Below, in pieces: positions 1 to 7,735 of a stretch of DNA of 32,417 nt. This stretch comes from AC-9 sp051984395 (GTDB lineage: Bacteria; Actinomycetota; Acidimicrobiia; Acidimicrobiales; AC-9). Each line of letters starts with the position of its first letter. Position 1 is the first letter of the stretch. The notes below the pieces were generated by a model. That model was not told the origin of the DNA and did not search any database. It saw only the letters and a program-made list of their open reading frames with translations. The stretch spans positions 1 to 32,417 of the forward strand of contig JBPYEZ010000041.1 in the NCBI GenBank assembly GCA_051984395.1, given 5' to 3'. The translations under genes were made by a program, and so were the position numbers.

Positions 1-53
1 CTGCCATCGGCACCGCGCTCGACACTGGAGTACGGCGCCTAACTGGATCGCCT

Positions 54-494
54 CTATTGGCGCCGTATCACGATCTGTGTGCAGCGGAACAACGCCATCG
101 TACGATCGGTCGACTCGTTGCTGACAACAGCGTCCCAAACTTGGGTCTGACGGCCAAGATGGGCTGGCGTGCACCTGCAGGTCGCCCGCTCGCCAACTCG
201 GGCCGAGGACAGGAAGTTGCTCTTGAGCTCGATCGTCGTAAACGTCTCTGCCTCGGACAGGTTGCTTCCACAGCCAATCGCTGCGCAGGTGTCCGCGAGC
301 GCAACGACGGCTGGCGCGAAGAGAAAGCCAGTCCCAGCGATCAGGTTCGGAGTGACGTCGATGTGCCCCACGACAAGTTCTGCCGATGCCTCATCGAACA
401 CGCAGCCGAGCTGTCCGGGCACCAAGGAGCCGAAGAACTCACTCATTTGCTGGCCCCTGGCGACTGCGTCGGGGGATGCTGGTCTGCTAGTCAT
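54..494 (-). CDS. PaaI-like hotdog-fold thioesterase
   Basis: Protein of about 146 residues with the pattern of the PaaI/4HBT hotdog family: a helix segment with the acidic residue of LADTCAAIGCG (D68), followed by a strand of the type TIELKSNFLSSARVG and a C-terminal strand ending ALFRCTQIVIRR. Family members hydrolyse acyl-CoA thioesters in the cytosol; the substrate here cannot be read. The ATG at 494 is chosen. The frame opens further to a GTG at 530, and an ATG at 446 has an AGGGG element about 7 bases upstream, but that start would remove part of the usual N-terminal region. It stands alone, divergent from the reductase gene at 622. The usual HGG motif is replaced by a less typical sequence, so the subfamily is uncertain. 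Confidence 0.72.
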   Translation of the reverse strand: MTSRPASPDAVARGQQMSEFFGSLVPGQLGCVFDEASAELVVGHIDVTPNLIAGTGFLFAPAVVALADTCAAIGCGSNLSEAETFTTIELKSNFLSSARVGERATCRCTPAHLGRQTQVWDAVVSNESTDRTMALFRCTQIVIRRQ

Positions 495-621
495 GGATGC
501 ACGGTAGCTACGGCCACGCGTCACCGTCACGTGAATTCACGGGTGTCCCCGAAGATGGGCGGCTCCCCGGAGATGTCCGTGTCGACCGATGAGTCTGCGG
601 CGCCAGGCGAGTCGTAGAGGC

Positions 622-1212
622 ATGGCCAAGGTGCTGACTCACATGTGCATGTCGCTGGACGGGTTCGTCGCCCAGCCCGACGACAACCCGGCCGAGTTAT
701 TCGACTGGTACTGGGGCGGGGACGTCGTCGTGCCAAGCGCGCAGGAAACCATGAGCTTCTCGGTTGATGCCGCAACCGCCCCGATGCTGCAGGAGCTCAC
801 GTCGGGATGCGGCGCGGTGATCGCCGGCCGTCGGCTGTTCGACCAAACCGACGGCTGGGGCGACAACCACCCCGCAGGCGCGCCAGTGGTCGTCGTGACC
901 CACCGTCCGCCGCCGGAGGACGCTGCAGAGCGGTTCCGGCGAACGACCTTCACCGGCGGCGTCGAGGAGGCGATCACCACGGCGAAGAAGATCGCCGGCG
1001 ACAAGTTCGTCACGATCGCCAGTGCCGACATCATCCAGCAGGCGCTGAACCTCGGCCTGGTCGACGAGGTCTGCGTCAGCCAGGTGCCGGTGCTGTTCGG
1101 TACCGGCATCCGCTACTTCGGCGAGCTCGTCGGCGGCCACGTCATGCTCGAGGACCCCATCGTGGTCCAAGGCACCCGGGCGCTCCACCTCCGTTACCCG
1201 GTGCGCCGCTGA
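622..1212 (+). CDS. RibD C-terminal / dihydrofolate reductase-like protein
   Basis: Protein of 196 residues that opens with MAKVLTHMCMSLDGFVA, the usual N-terminal strand of the RibD_C/DHFR-like family, followed by a GAVIAGRRLFDQTDGWG segment and a C-terminal LFGTGIRYF segment. These proteins bind NAD(P)H and are usually annotated dihydrofolate reductase family, but the true substrate is rarely known. The ATG at 622 is chosen over an upstream in-frame start at 589 because the family begins at this strand and GTAGAGG lies just before it. The methyltransferase at 1296 follows on the same strand after 83 bases, with no clear promoter between them. The family call is firm; the reaction is unknown. 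Confidence 0.87.
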   Translation: MAKVLTHMCMSLDGFVAQPDDNPAELFDWYWGGDVVVPSAQETMSFSVDAATAPMLQELTSGCGAVIAGRRLFDQTDGWGDNHPAGAPVVVVTHRPPPEDAAERFRRTTFTGGVEEAITTAKKIAGDKFVTIASADIIQQALNLGLVDEVCVSQVPVLFGTGIRYFGELVGGHVMLEDPIVVQGTRALHLRYPVRR

Positions 1213-1295
1213 CTGCTTACTCTCGGCGCCATAGGCCGGCGGGTCCTTGACGAAATCGAGTGTTGCCGTGTTCGCGGTTGCGGCATGCTGGGTGA

Positions 1296-2141
1296 ATGAC
1301 CAGGCATCTGCGCCTCGGCGAGTTCCTCGTCGGTGTCGAGGGGATCGCTCTCATGCGCCATCTCTTCGAAGACGATGCGCTCACGGCACAGCGGATCCAG
1401 GAGATCCGTCACATCGTCTGCGGCGGGGACGACGTCTACCAACTCGGCGTTGACGTCCCCATCGTCGATTCAGCCAGCGGCTACCGCCGCTGGTCACAGA
1501 CCTACGACAGCCCCGGCAATCCCCTCATCGAGGTGGAGCAACCGGCCGTGTGGTCTATCTTCGAGTCCATTCCGCCCGGAGCAGCTCTGGACGCGGCCTG
1601 CGGTTCCGGCCGGCACGCTCGCCGGCTGCTCGAGCTGGGCCACCAGGTGGTGGGAGTTGACAGCTCGCCGGAGATGCTGGAGAAGGCCAAGGCGTCGATC
1701 CCCCAGGCGTTGTTCCACGAAGGAGACCTCACGTCGTTGCCGGCGGAGTCGACCAGTTTCGATCTGGTCGTCTGTGCGTTGGCCCTCGAACACGTGGCCG
1801 ACCTCACCGAAGCGATCAGGGAGTTGAGCCGGGTGCTTCGCCCGGGGGGACACATGATCCTGTCCGATCTGCATCCCACGGCGGTTGGCCTGGGGGGAGC
1901 CGCATATTTCCAGGATGCCGAGGGCGGAGCAGGTGTGGTGCGAGGGTTCGGCCATCTCCACAGTGACTATCTCGCCGCCTTCCGTGTGGCCGAGCTCGTC
2001 GTCCACCAGTGCCTCGAACCTCGCTACGGACCCACCGAAGCCGCTATGCAGGGGCCAGCCTCGCAATTCATCCCCGACGCAGCCGCAGCCGCATACGTCG
2101 GGCTACCCGGCGCCCTCATCTGGGACCTGGTGCAGAGCTGA
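1296..2141 (+). CDS. class I SAM-dependent methyltransferase
   Basis: Protein of 281 residues with a Methyltransf_11-type core. Motif I is ALDAACGSG at residues 97-105. The acidic residue that binds the ribose of SAM is D122 in VVGVDSSPEML. A motif II-like segment SFDLVVCALALEHV follows, then the post-motif RVLRPGGHMILSD. The first 90 residues carry an extra region (HLFEDDALTAQRIQEIRHIV) outside the catalytic fold. A second possible start is the Met at residue 20. The target molecule cannot be inferred: the neighbours are a RibD-like reductase upstream and a convergent SDR downstream, and neither suggests a pathway. Confidence 0.9.
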   Translation: MTRHLRLGEFLVGVEGIALMRHLFEDDALTAQRIQEIRHIVCGGDDVYQLGVDVPIVDSASGYRRWSQTYDSPGNPLIEVEQPAVWSIFESIPPGAALDAACGSGRHARRLLELGHQVVGVDSSPEMLEKAKASIPQALFHEGDLTSLPAESTSFDLVVCALALEHVADLTEAIRELSRVLRPGGHMILSDLHPTAVGLGGAAYFQDAEGGAGVVRGFGHLHSDYLAAFRVAELVVHQCLEPRYGPTEAAMQGPASQFIPDAAAAAYVGLPGALIWDLVQS

Positions 2142-2189
2142 GCTGACGTATCCCGGACCACCAGGTTGCCCGGACCCTCCCTGGGCTGT

Positions 2190-2900
2190 TCAGGCGGCGC
2201 TCGAGGCCAGCGACGGGTAGAGACCGGCAAGCGGGCCCGACAGGGCGGCGCGCACGTGCTGGGTCGTCTCGTCGGCCAGGACTTCGGGCTGGCCGGCCTC
2301 GACTGCGTCGAGGGCCGCCTCTGCGACCACCTGCGGTGCGATCTTGGGCCCGGTCACGTGGGCGGCCATGTCGGTGTCCATGTAGGCGACGTGGACCGCC
2401 ACCACCAGCGTCTTCTGCTCCGCCAGGGCCAGGCGCAGGGAGTTGGTGGCCGCCCACAGCGCCGCCTTGGCGGCCGAGTAGCCGCCCGAAGTGGGCAGGC
2501 TCAGCCAGGACAGGACGGACAGCATGTTGACCAGAGCTCCGCCGCCGTTGGCAGCCAGCACCGGCGCGAAGCTGCGGCTGACGTCGAGCGTGCCGAAGTA
2601 GTTCACCTCCAGCTCCTGGCGCAGTGCCTCCTCGTCTCCGAGGATCGGTGTGCGGGTCGAGATCCCGGCGTTGTTGATCACCAGCGTCACGTCGGAGGCC
2701 AGGTTGGCGGCCTCGGTGATGGAAGACCGGTCGGTGAGGTCCAGCCTCACGGGCACGAGTCGGGATTCGGTCATCGTCTCGGGCCGGCGGGCTGCCGCGT
2801 ACACCTTGGCCGCGCCCCGGTCCAGAAGAGCTCGGGTGTACGCAGCTCCCAGTCCGCGGTTGGCCCCGGTCACCATTGCGACAGATCCCTCGATGTTCAT
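2190..2900 (-). CDS. short-chain dehydrogenase/reductase (SDR)
   Basis: Classical SDR of 236 residues. The nucleotide-binding motif TGANRGLG is at residues 11-18, the NNAG motif at about 76-79, and the catalytic set is S128, Y141 and K145 (YSAAK). It should oxidise or reduce a hydroxyl/keto group with NAD(P)(H) in the cytosol. The ATG at 2900 is chosen because the fold starts there and GAGAGGAGC lies about 5 bases upstream; the frame opens further to 2975, but that extra part is arginine- and glutamate-rich and unlike the family. It is divergent from the nucleotidyltransferase at 3041 and convergent with the methyltransferase ending at 2141. The substrate is unknown, and nothing links it directly to the steroid genes. 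Confidence 0.93.
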   Translation of the reverse strand: MNIEGSVAMVTGANRGLGAAYTRALLDRGAAKVYAAARRPETMTESRLVPVRLDLTDRSSITEAANLASDVTLVINNAGISTRTPILGDEEALRQELEVNYFGTLDVSRSFAPVLAANGGGALVNMLSVLSWLSLPTSGGYSAAKAALWAATNSLRLALAEQKTLVVAVHVAYMDTDMAAHVTGPKIAPQVVAEAALDAVEAGQPEVLADETTQHVRAALSGPLAGLYPSLASSAA

Positions 2901-3040
2901 GGCCAGCTCCTCTCTTTGCAGCTCTGGTTGGAAACGGTCACCGCGCCCGATCCAGGTGCGGTCCCCGTTTTCCACCAGGCATCTCGTCCTGCACCTACGC
3001 GTTCAGTCGCACACGTCGAACCGCTCTAAACGATCCTGCG

Positions 3041-3877
3041 ATGAAAGATACGGATGCACCTGACCGCGGTCTATTGGACGATGGTGTTGGTCGACCTTGT
3101 CGTCTCGAACCCGCTCAGCAAGACTTCCGGGCCGTGGACGAGGCCGAGTTCGAGACGCGCATCGCCAGCGAGCTGGCGGCGTTACCAGGAGTCCTGGCCG
3201 TCACCCTGGGGGGCTCGAGGGCGAGAGGAGACCACCGCCCTGACAGCGACTGGGACTTCGCCATCTACTACCGGGGCTTCTTCGAACCCGACTCCCTCCG
3301 AGTCAAGGGCTGGCCGGGCCAGGTCTTCGACGTCGGCGCCTGGGGCGGCGGGGTCATGAACGGCGGTGCCTGGCTAACCGTCGACGGGCTGCGGGTGGAC
3401 GTCCACTACCGCGACCTCGAGAACGTCGAGTACTGGACGAAGGAGGCCCAAGAGGGCCGGTTCGGAAAGGAGTATCTCCTCTTCTACGCCGCCGGCATCC
3501 CCACCTACATCGTCATGGCGGAGCTCGCCCTCAACCGGGTCCTCCACGGATCGCTGACGGTCCCCGAGTACCCCGATGCCCTCTCTCGACAGGCAGGTGC
3601 CCGCTGGCACGACGATGCCCTGGCCAGCTTGAGCTACGGAACGACCGCACTGCGTTACCGAGGCGATGTCGCGGTAGCTCTCGCCAATGCCGTGCGGGCG
3701 GTCCTGGAGGAAGCTCACAGCAGGATGGCGGCCCAGCGGAGGTGGGTGCTCAACGAGAAGGGTCTGGCCGAGGCGGCCGGGCTGGTCGACGAGATCCAGC
3801 TGCTCTTCGAAGCGGCGACAGCTCCTGAGCTCGAAGCCGCCATGACCCAGCTGAGCGAGCGGTTGTCGCACGCGTAG
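3041..3877 (+). CDS. nucleotidyltransferase-domain protein
   Basis: Protein of about 278 residues with the polymerase-beta-type nucleotidyltransferase signature: G58-S59 in GGSRARGDHRPDSDWD, with metal-binding D70 and D72, and a third acidic position in GLRVDVHYR. The C-terminal half is helical, as in aminoglycoside-nucleotidyltransferase and MNT-like proteins. It probably transfers a nucleotide from NTP to a small molecule or a protein; the acceptor is unknown. The start is uncertain. The ATG at 3041 has no good ribosome binding site, and a GTG at 3134 (VDEAEFETRI) lies closer to the conserved domain. There is no antitoxin-like HEPN partner next to it, so a toxin-antitoxin role is not supported. 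Confidence 0.85.
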   Translation: MKDTDAPDRGLLDDGVGRPCRLEPAQQDFRAVDEAEFETRIASELAALPGVLAVTLGGSRARGDHRPDSDWDFAIYYRGFFEPDSLRVKGWPGQVFDVGAWGGGVMNGGAWLTVDGLRVDVHYRDLENVEYWTKEAQEGRFGKEYLLFYAAGIPTYIVMAELALNRVLHGSLTVPEYPDALSRQAGARWHDDALASLSYGTTALRYRGDVAVALANAVRAVLEEAHSRMAAQRRWVLNEKGLAEAAGLVDEIQLLFEAATAPELEAAMTQLSERLSHA

Positions 3878-3952
3878 CGCGTCTGCAACCACGGAACGAA
3901 GGGCGCCAGACCAGGGTGATGCGCTCGCCGCGGGGCACAACGACGCCTGCGC

Positions 3953-4240
3953 TCACACGCCGTCCACGACGACCATCCGCCAGGTGCCCGCCCCCTCGCG
4001 AATGGCGCGGGCTTGGCAGTAGTCCTCGGAGTCGTACCAGGCCTGCGCCGCCTCGGCCGACTCGAACTCGATGACGACGAGGCGCTCGGGGTCCCAGTCG
4101 CCTTCGAGGACACGGGTGGCACCTCCCCGCGCCAGGAAGCGGCCGCCGTGGCGCTCGACGGACGGCCCGGACGCTGCGCTGTATCGCGACGCCCGCTCCA
4201 GATCCGTTCGCTGCACATCTACCACCACATACGCCGGCAC
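3953..4240 (-). CDS. DUF1330 family protein
   Basis: Small protein of 95 residues that matches the DUF1330 pattern from end to end: an AYVVVDVQRTD strand, then GGRFLARGGATRVLEGDW, then RLVVIEFESAEAAQAWYDS. Members are small dimeric alpha-beta barrel (ferredoxin-like) proteins without an established general function. The GTG at 4240 is chosen because family members start at this strand with Met-Pro-Ala-Tyr. An ATG at 4315 would add 25 residues, but it lies inside the arm of a long inverted repeat (4309-4378), which argues against it. It is convergent with the nucleotidyltransferase and downstream of the acyl-CoA dehydrogenase at 4383, separated from it by the inverted repeat. Confidence 0.8.
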   Translation of the reverse strand: MPAYVVVDVQRTDLERASRYSAASGPSVERHGGRFLARGGATRVLEGDWDPERLVVIEFESAEAAQAWYDSEDYCQARAIREGAGTWRMVVVDGV

Positions 4241-4308
4241 CGACCGATCGTACGGAGCGGCCAGCCGATCTGGCCAGTCGAACCTTCTCAGCCGGGGCGA
4301 CTCGTGCG

Positions 4309-4378
4309 GTTCCATGTCTCGTCGAAAGTGGGCGCACGAGGCCGGCTCGCAGCGCAGACTTTCGACCAAACGTGGAAC
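4309..4378. repeat. imperfect 21-base inverted repeat
   Basis: The left arm at 4309-4329 and the right arm at 4358-4378 pair at 18 of 21 positions around a 28-base loop. Each arm carries the motif TTTCGACNNNACRTGGAAC. The repeat lies just after the stop codon of the minus-strand acyl-CoA dehydrogenase (4383), so it could form a transcription terminator or processing hairpin at the end of that operon. A single further copy of the arm motif occurs at 27307-27325. There is no T-run after the stem, so a classical intrinsic terminator is not shown. Confidence 0.75.
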
Positions 4379-4382
4379 AGAG

Positions 4383-5543
4383 CTAGCCCGAGGTGTCCGC
4401 CTGCGCCTGGGTGTCCAGCACCGCAGCCGCGACCAACTCCTCCAGGTGGCGGCGATCCCACCAGGACACCTCGAGCTGCTTGGCGCGGCGAAAGTACAGC
4501 TGGATGTCGTACTCGACGGTGAAGCCGACGCCACCGAAGACCTGCTGCGCCATTGCGGTCACGTCGCGGAACGTCTGGCAGGCGAACAGCTTGGCCATGG
4601 GGGCCAGACGCGCCGTCGACCGGCCGGCCGACCGCGACCACGCCGCCTCCCACACCAGTGTCTCGGCCCCGTCGACCCGGGTGACGGCGTCGGCGAGGTA
4701 GTGGGAGATGGCCTGGAAGGCACCCAGAGGCTTGTCGAACTGGAAGCGGTCCTTGGCGTACTGGACCGTGATGTCGAGCGCGTACCTGGCTCCGCCCACG
4801 GCCTGGGCGGCGAGCAGCACGATCCCGTCGAGAAGCACCTGGTCCCATGGCGACCACCCGGCGCCGGGCGCGCCGACGACATCCTCACCCGGGACGAACG
4901 CCCCGTCGAAGTCGACGCGACACTGCCTGTCCGATGCCACGGTCTCTTGAGGAACGAGCGTCACGCCCCCGGCCTGGGGGTCGACGAGGAGGAGCACGAT
5001 GCCCTCGGGCCCCTCGCCGCCATCGCTCGCCCGCGCCAGCACCAGCAGCCGGTCCGCGGCCGCTGCGAACTGGACGTGGCGCTTGGTTCCCGACAGGCGC
5101 CAGCCGTCGCCGTCGGCGGTCGCCGTCAGCTGCACCCCGACCGGTCCGAAGCCCCGTCCGGGCTCGAGCCACGCGGGGGTGACGACTGCCTCGCCGGATG
5201 CGATGGCCGGCAGCCAGCGGTCACGCTGCCGGTCGGTGCCGACCAGGGCCAACACCCCTCCGCTCATGACCGAGCTCACGAAGTGAGGTGAGGGCGCCAG
5301 CGCCCGCCCCAGCTCCTCGTACACGACGACGGCGTCGAGCATCGACATCCCCGAGCCGCCCCACCGCTCCGGAAGCGTGAGACCGAGGATGCCCGTCTCC
5401 ACCAGCTGCGCCCACAACCCCTCGGGGTAGCCGATCGCATCGCCCTCCATCTTCCGGACGACGTCGAGGCCGGCGTGCTTGGCGCACATGCCCCGCACGG
5501 CGTCCCGGAGCAGCTCCTGCTCGGGGGTGAAGTCCAGCTCCAT
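4383..5543 (-). CDS. acyl-CoA dehydrogenase, FadE beta-type subunit
   Basis: Acyl-CoA dehydrogenase of 386 residues: N-terminal helical domain from MELDFTPEQELLRD, middle beta domain, and a C-terminal helical domain with KDRFQFDKPLGAFQAI and FGGVGFTVEYDIQLYFRR. The RxQF-type segment and the GFT-E segment look like the partner subunits (FadE27/FadE28 type) of the alpha2-beta2 dehydrogenases known from mycobacterial steroid side-chain oxidation, which introduce the alpha,beta double bond of a steroid acyl-CoA using FAD. It is the last gene of a minus-strand operon, 38 bases after the MaoC gene. Its likely alpha partner is the dehydrogenase at 7736-8917. A GGAGG lies about 11 bases before the ATG. 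The pairing is inferred from family resemblance and order. Confidence 0.93.
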   Translation of the reverse strand: MELDFTPEQELLRDAVRGMCAKHAGLDVVRKMEGDAIGYPEGLWAQLVETGILGLTLPERWGGSGMSMLDAVVVYEELGRALAPSPHFVSSVMSGGVLALVGTDRQRDRWLPAIASGEAVVTPAWLEPGRGFGPVGVQLTATADGDGWRLSGTKRHVQFAAAADRLLVLARASDGGEGPEGIVLLLVDPQAGGVTLVPQETVASDRQCRVDFDGAFVPGEDVVGAPGAGWSPWDQVLLDGIVLLAAQAVGGARYALDITVQYAKDRFQFDKPLGAFQAISHYLADAVTRVDGAETLVWEAAWSRSAGRSTARLAPMAKLFACQTFRDVTAMAQQVFGGVGFTVEYDIQLYFRRAKQLEVSWWDRRHLEELVAAAVLDTQAQADTSG

Positions 5544-5581
5544 GGGCCGATATGCCTCCGGTCAGCGGCGGGATGAGACGA

Positions 5582-6061
5582 TCACGGGCGCCAGCGCCCG
5601 GCGCGCCGGTCCCACGGGTTGTCGTCAGCGGCGACGGGTACCGCGATCCGGGCGGAGCACTCGGTGCACGTCCGGTCGTCGACGCGCAGGGCGAGATCGA
5701 CCTCGACCCAGCCGCAGCCGGTGTCGTCGACCCCCACGCTGCGCACCACGCCCGACAGCATCATCGTGTCTCCCGGGAAGACCGATCCCTTCATCCGGAA
5801 CCGCATCCGGCCGAGACGGCCCTTGGGGCCCGTCCAGTCGGTCAGGTAGCGCTCGAACCACGCCGCCTGGTTCGGGGTGTTCATGAAGATGTCCCGGATG
5901 CCGTTGCGGTGCACGGCGAAATCGTGGTCGTGGTGCATGGGCCGCCAGTCCCTGCTGGCCAGGGCGCCGAGCACGATGGTGGTCGCGGTGACCTCGTGCA
6001 CGAGCGGCACCAGCTCCTGGCCTTCCTTCACCTCGTCGAGGACCAGCGCCGGCACCGTCAC
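5582..6061 (-). CDS. MaoC-like enoyl-CoA hydratase, catalytic subunit (ChsH1-like)
   Basis: Protein of 159 residues with the hydratase-2 active-site pattern D38-x4-H43 in ASRDWRPMHHDHD, followed by GIRDIFMNTPNQAAWFERYLTDW. This order closely resembles ChsH1 of Mycobacterium tuberculosis (Rv3541c), which with ChsH2 hydrates the C22-C23 double bond of a 3-oxo-pregnadiene-carboxyl-CoA. The GTG at 6061 is chosen because it overlaps the stop of the upstream MaoC gene as GTGA, which implies translational coupling; a second GTG two codons later is possible. A dehydrogenase follows after 38 bases. I infer a heterodimer with the product of 6058-6570. The exact acyl chain length is not visible. Confidence 0.9.
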   Translation of the reverse strand: MTVPALVLDEVKEGQELVPLVHEVTATTIVLGALASRDWRPMHHDHDFAVHRNGIRDIFMNTPNQAAWFERYLTDWTGPKGRLGRMRFRMKGSVFPGDTMMLSGVVRSVGVDDTGCGWVEVDLALRVDDRTCTECSARIAVPVAADDNPWDRRAGRWRP

Positions 6062-6570
6062 GACGGCACCTTCCGGTACCCGAAGCCGGTGTAGGCCTCC
6101 ACGCCCACCAGCTCGTCGCGCTGGTTGCGGTACTCGACGTCGATCACCCAGAACCGTCCGGTGCCGAGGCGCGTCGCCTTCTCCTCGCTCACCGAGCGCA
6201 GCACCTGGCGGCTCGACACGACGTCGCCCGGCCGCACCGGCTCGTAGAAGGTGATGGTGTTGTCGCTGATCACGGCCTCGGGCAGGCCGAAACGCTCCTT
6301 GAGGTCGAAGTGCACCTGCAGGGGCTGGGCTGCGCCCGCTCGTCCCGGTTCCCAGTGGTGCGGACGAAACCACACCGACAGCATCGTCGGCGGCGCCACC
6401 GGGCCACCGGTCACGGCCGCCGCCACCTCGTCGTCCCAGAACAGCGGGTTGCCGTTCTCCACCGACGAGCACGTCGTCCACACGTAGCCCCGCTCGACGG
6501 GGAACTCGCCGGTCTCCTCGTACTGCGTGAGCCCGATGCGCTCGGCGACGTCGGCGGGGAGGTCGCTCAT
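6058..6570 (-). CDS. MaoC-fold partner subunit (ChsH2 N-domain-like, no DUF35)
   Basis: Protein of 170 residues with an N-terminal-type MaoC hotdog: TTCSSVENGNPLFWDD sits where catalytic MaoC proteins carry D-x4-H, so this subunit seems to lack the active-site pair. It contains a VAPPTMLSVWF segment and a FYEPVRPGDVV segment typical of FAS1-dehydratase-like hotdogs. It is therefore probably the structural or substrate-binding half of a heterodimer with the ChsH1-like protein. Mycobacterial ChsH2 has an additional C-terminal DUF35 zinc-ribbon/OB domain that recruits the aldolase Ltp2; here the protein stops after the hotdog. The ATG at 6570 overlaps the racemase stop as ATGA. Confidence 0.88.
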   Translation of the reverse strand: MSDLPADVAERIGLTQYEETGEFPVERGYVWTTCSSVENGNPLFWDDEVAAAVTGGPVAPPTMLSVWFRPHHWEPGRAGAAQPLQVHFDLKERFGLPEAVISDNTITFYEPVRPGDVVSSRQVLRSVSEEKATRLGTGRFWVIDVEYRNQRDELVGVEAYTGFGYRKVPS

Positions 6571-7721
6571 GCCACCGCCCCGCACGCACGGAGGCGGCCG
6601 CAGTCCGCCGGCGACAGCCCGGCTGCGGCCAGCAGCTCGTCGGTGTCGGTCTCGCCCGCGTCGCGCACCCGGATCGGCTCCCCTGGCGCGACCGATCCCG
6701 CCAGCACCGGGGCCACCTGCAGAAATGTCCCGTGCTGGGGGTGGGTCGCCTTCACGAACGTGCCTCGCGCCGACAGCTGAGGATCCTCGACGACCTCGGG
6801 CACCGACAGCACCGGGGCGACACAGGTGTCGGCGGCCGCCAGCTTCGCGATCCAGGTGTCCCGGTCCTGCGTCGCGAACACCGCCGCCAGATCGGCCCTG
6901 ATGCGCTCCTGCATCTCGTCGTCGGTCTGGCGATCGGCCCACTGCGGAAGGCCCACGGCGCGACACAGGTTGGCCCAGAACCGCGGCTCGATCGCCGCCA
7001 CCGCGACCCACCCTCCGTCCGCCGCCCGGTACGTGTCGTAGCAGGCGTAGCGGCCGGTCAGCACTCCGTGGCCAGGACCGGGCACGACCCCGGTGGCCAG
7101 GTACTCGTCGATCTGAAGCGCCATGAGGGCCACGACCCCGTCGGCGACGGACACGTCGAGATAGGCGCCCTCGCCGCTGGTGCTCCTGCCCACCAGGGCG
7201 GCGAGGATGGCGATCACCGCCTGCATCCCACCCCCCGCGCTGTCGGCGACGGTCGCGCCGGGAATCGGCGGCTTGTCCTCGGGTCCCCGCCCCGAGCAGT
7301 CGAGGAACCCGGTGATGGCCAGGTAGTCGAGATCGTGGCCCGCCCGCTCGGCGTAGGGCCCGGACTGGCCGTGTCCGGTCGTCGAGCAGTAGACGATGCG
7401 GGGGTTGCGCTCGCGGACACGGTCGTAGCCGAGGCCGAGCCTGCCCATCACGCCCGGGCGGAAGCTCTCGATGACCACGTCGGCGCGTTCGGCCAGTCGC
7501 AGGAAGGCCTCCCTGCCCTCGTCGGACTTGAGGTCGACCAGCACGCGCTTCATCCCCCGGTGGGCGCTGTAGGCGAAGAACGGCGGCGTGAGGTGCACCC
7601 CGTCCCTGGCCGGGACGGGACCGACCTTCACGACGGTGGCGCCGTAGTCGGCCAGCCAACGCGACGCCCGGGCCGCCGGCCCCACGCTCGCCAGATCGAG
7701 CACGGTCACACCGTCGAGCAT
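6567..7721 (-). CDS. alpha-methylacyl-CoA racemase-like protein (CaiB/BaiF family)
   Basis: Protein of 384 residues of the class III CoA-transferase/racemase fold. Three residues match the racemase set: H129 (and D130) in AGHDLDYLAITG, D160 in GATVADSAGGG, and E245 in VAAIEPRFW. By my alignment from memory these correspond to H126, D156 and E241 of the mycobacterial racemase MCR. Such enzymes invert the methyl branch next to the CoA thioester, for example at C25 of the cholesterol side chain. A CoA transfer role cannot be excluded, because D130 also matches the transferase nucleophile. The ATG at 7721 is used; a GTG at 7733 is equally close to the upstream stop. It lies in the operon of dehydrogenase, racemase, two MaoC proteins and dehydrogenase. 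Confidence 0.85.
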   Translation of the reverse strand: MLDGVTVLDLASVGPAARASRWLADYGATVVKVGPVPARDGVHLTPPFFAYSAHRGMKRVLVDLKSDEGREAFLRLAERADVVIESFRPGVMGRLGLGYDRVRERNPRIVYCSTTGHGQSGPYAERAGHDLDYLAITGFLDCSGRGPEDKPPIPGATVADSAGGGMQAVIAILAALVGRSTSGEGAYLDVSVADGVVALMALQIDEYLATGVVPGPGHGVLTGRYACYDTYRAADGGWVAVAAIEPRFWANLCRAVGLPQWADRQTDDEMQERIRADLAAVFATQDRDTWIAKLAAADTCVAPVLSVPEVVEDPQLSARGTFVKATHPQHGTFLQVAPVLAGSVAPGEPIRVRDAGETDTDELLAAAGLSPADCGRLRACGAVA

Positions 7722-7735
7722 CGGTCTGGGCACGC

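Noticed and set aside
1..42. Possible C-terminal end of a plus-strand gene (LPSAPRSTLEYGA then TAA)
   Set aside because: Only 13 codons are visible and two other frames are also open at the edge, so a partial gene cannot be supported.
1247..1275. Sigma-70-like promoter (TTGACG) before the methyltransferase
   Set aside because: No acceptable -10 hexamer is found at 16-18 bases after it.
3041..3877. MNT/HEPN-type toxin-antitoxin module
   Set aside because: The nucleotidyltransferase is about 278 residues long and no HEPN partner lies next to it.
6058..7659. 533-codon frame that could suggest a fused racemase-MaoC protein
   Set aside because: The first part is an Arg/Gly-rich shadow of the racemase gene, which is encoded in another frame; the MaoC part begins at its own ATG at 6570.
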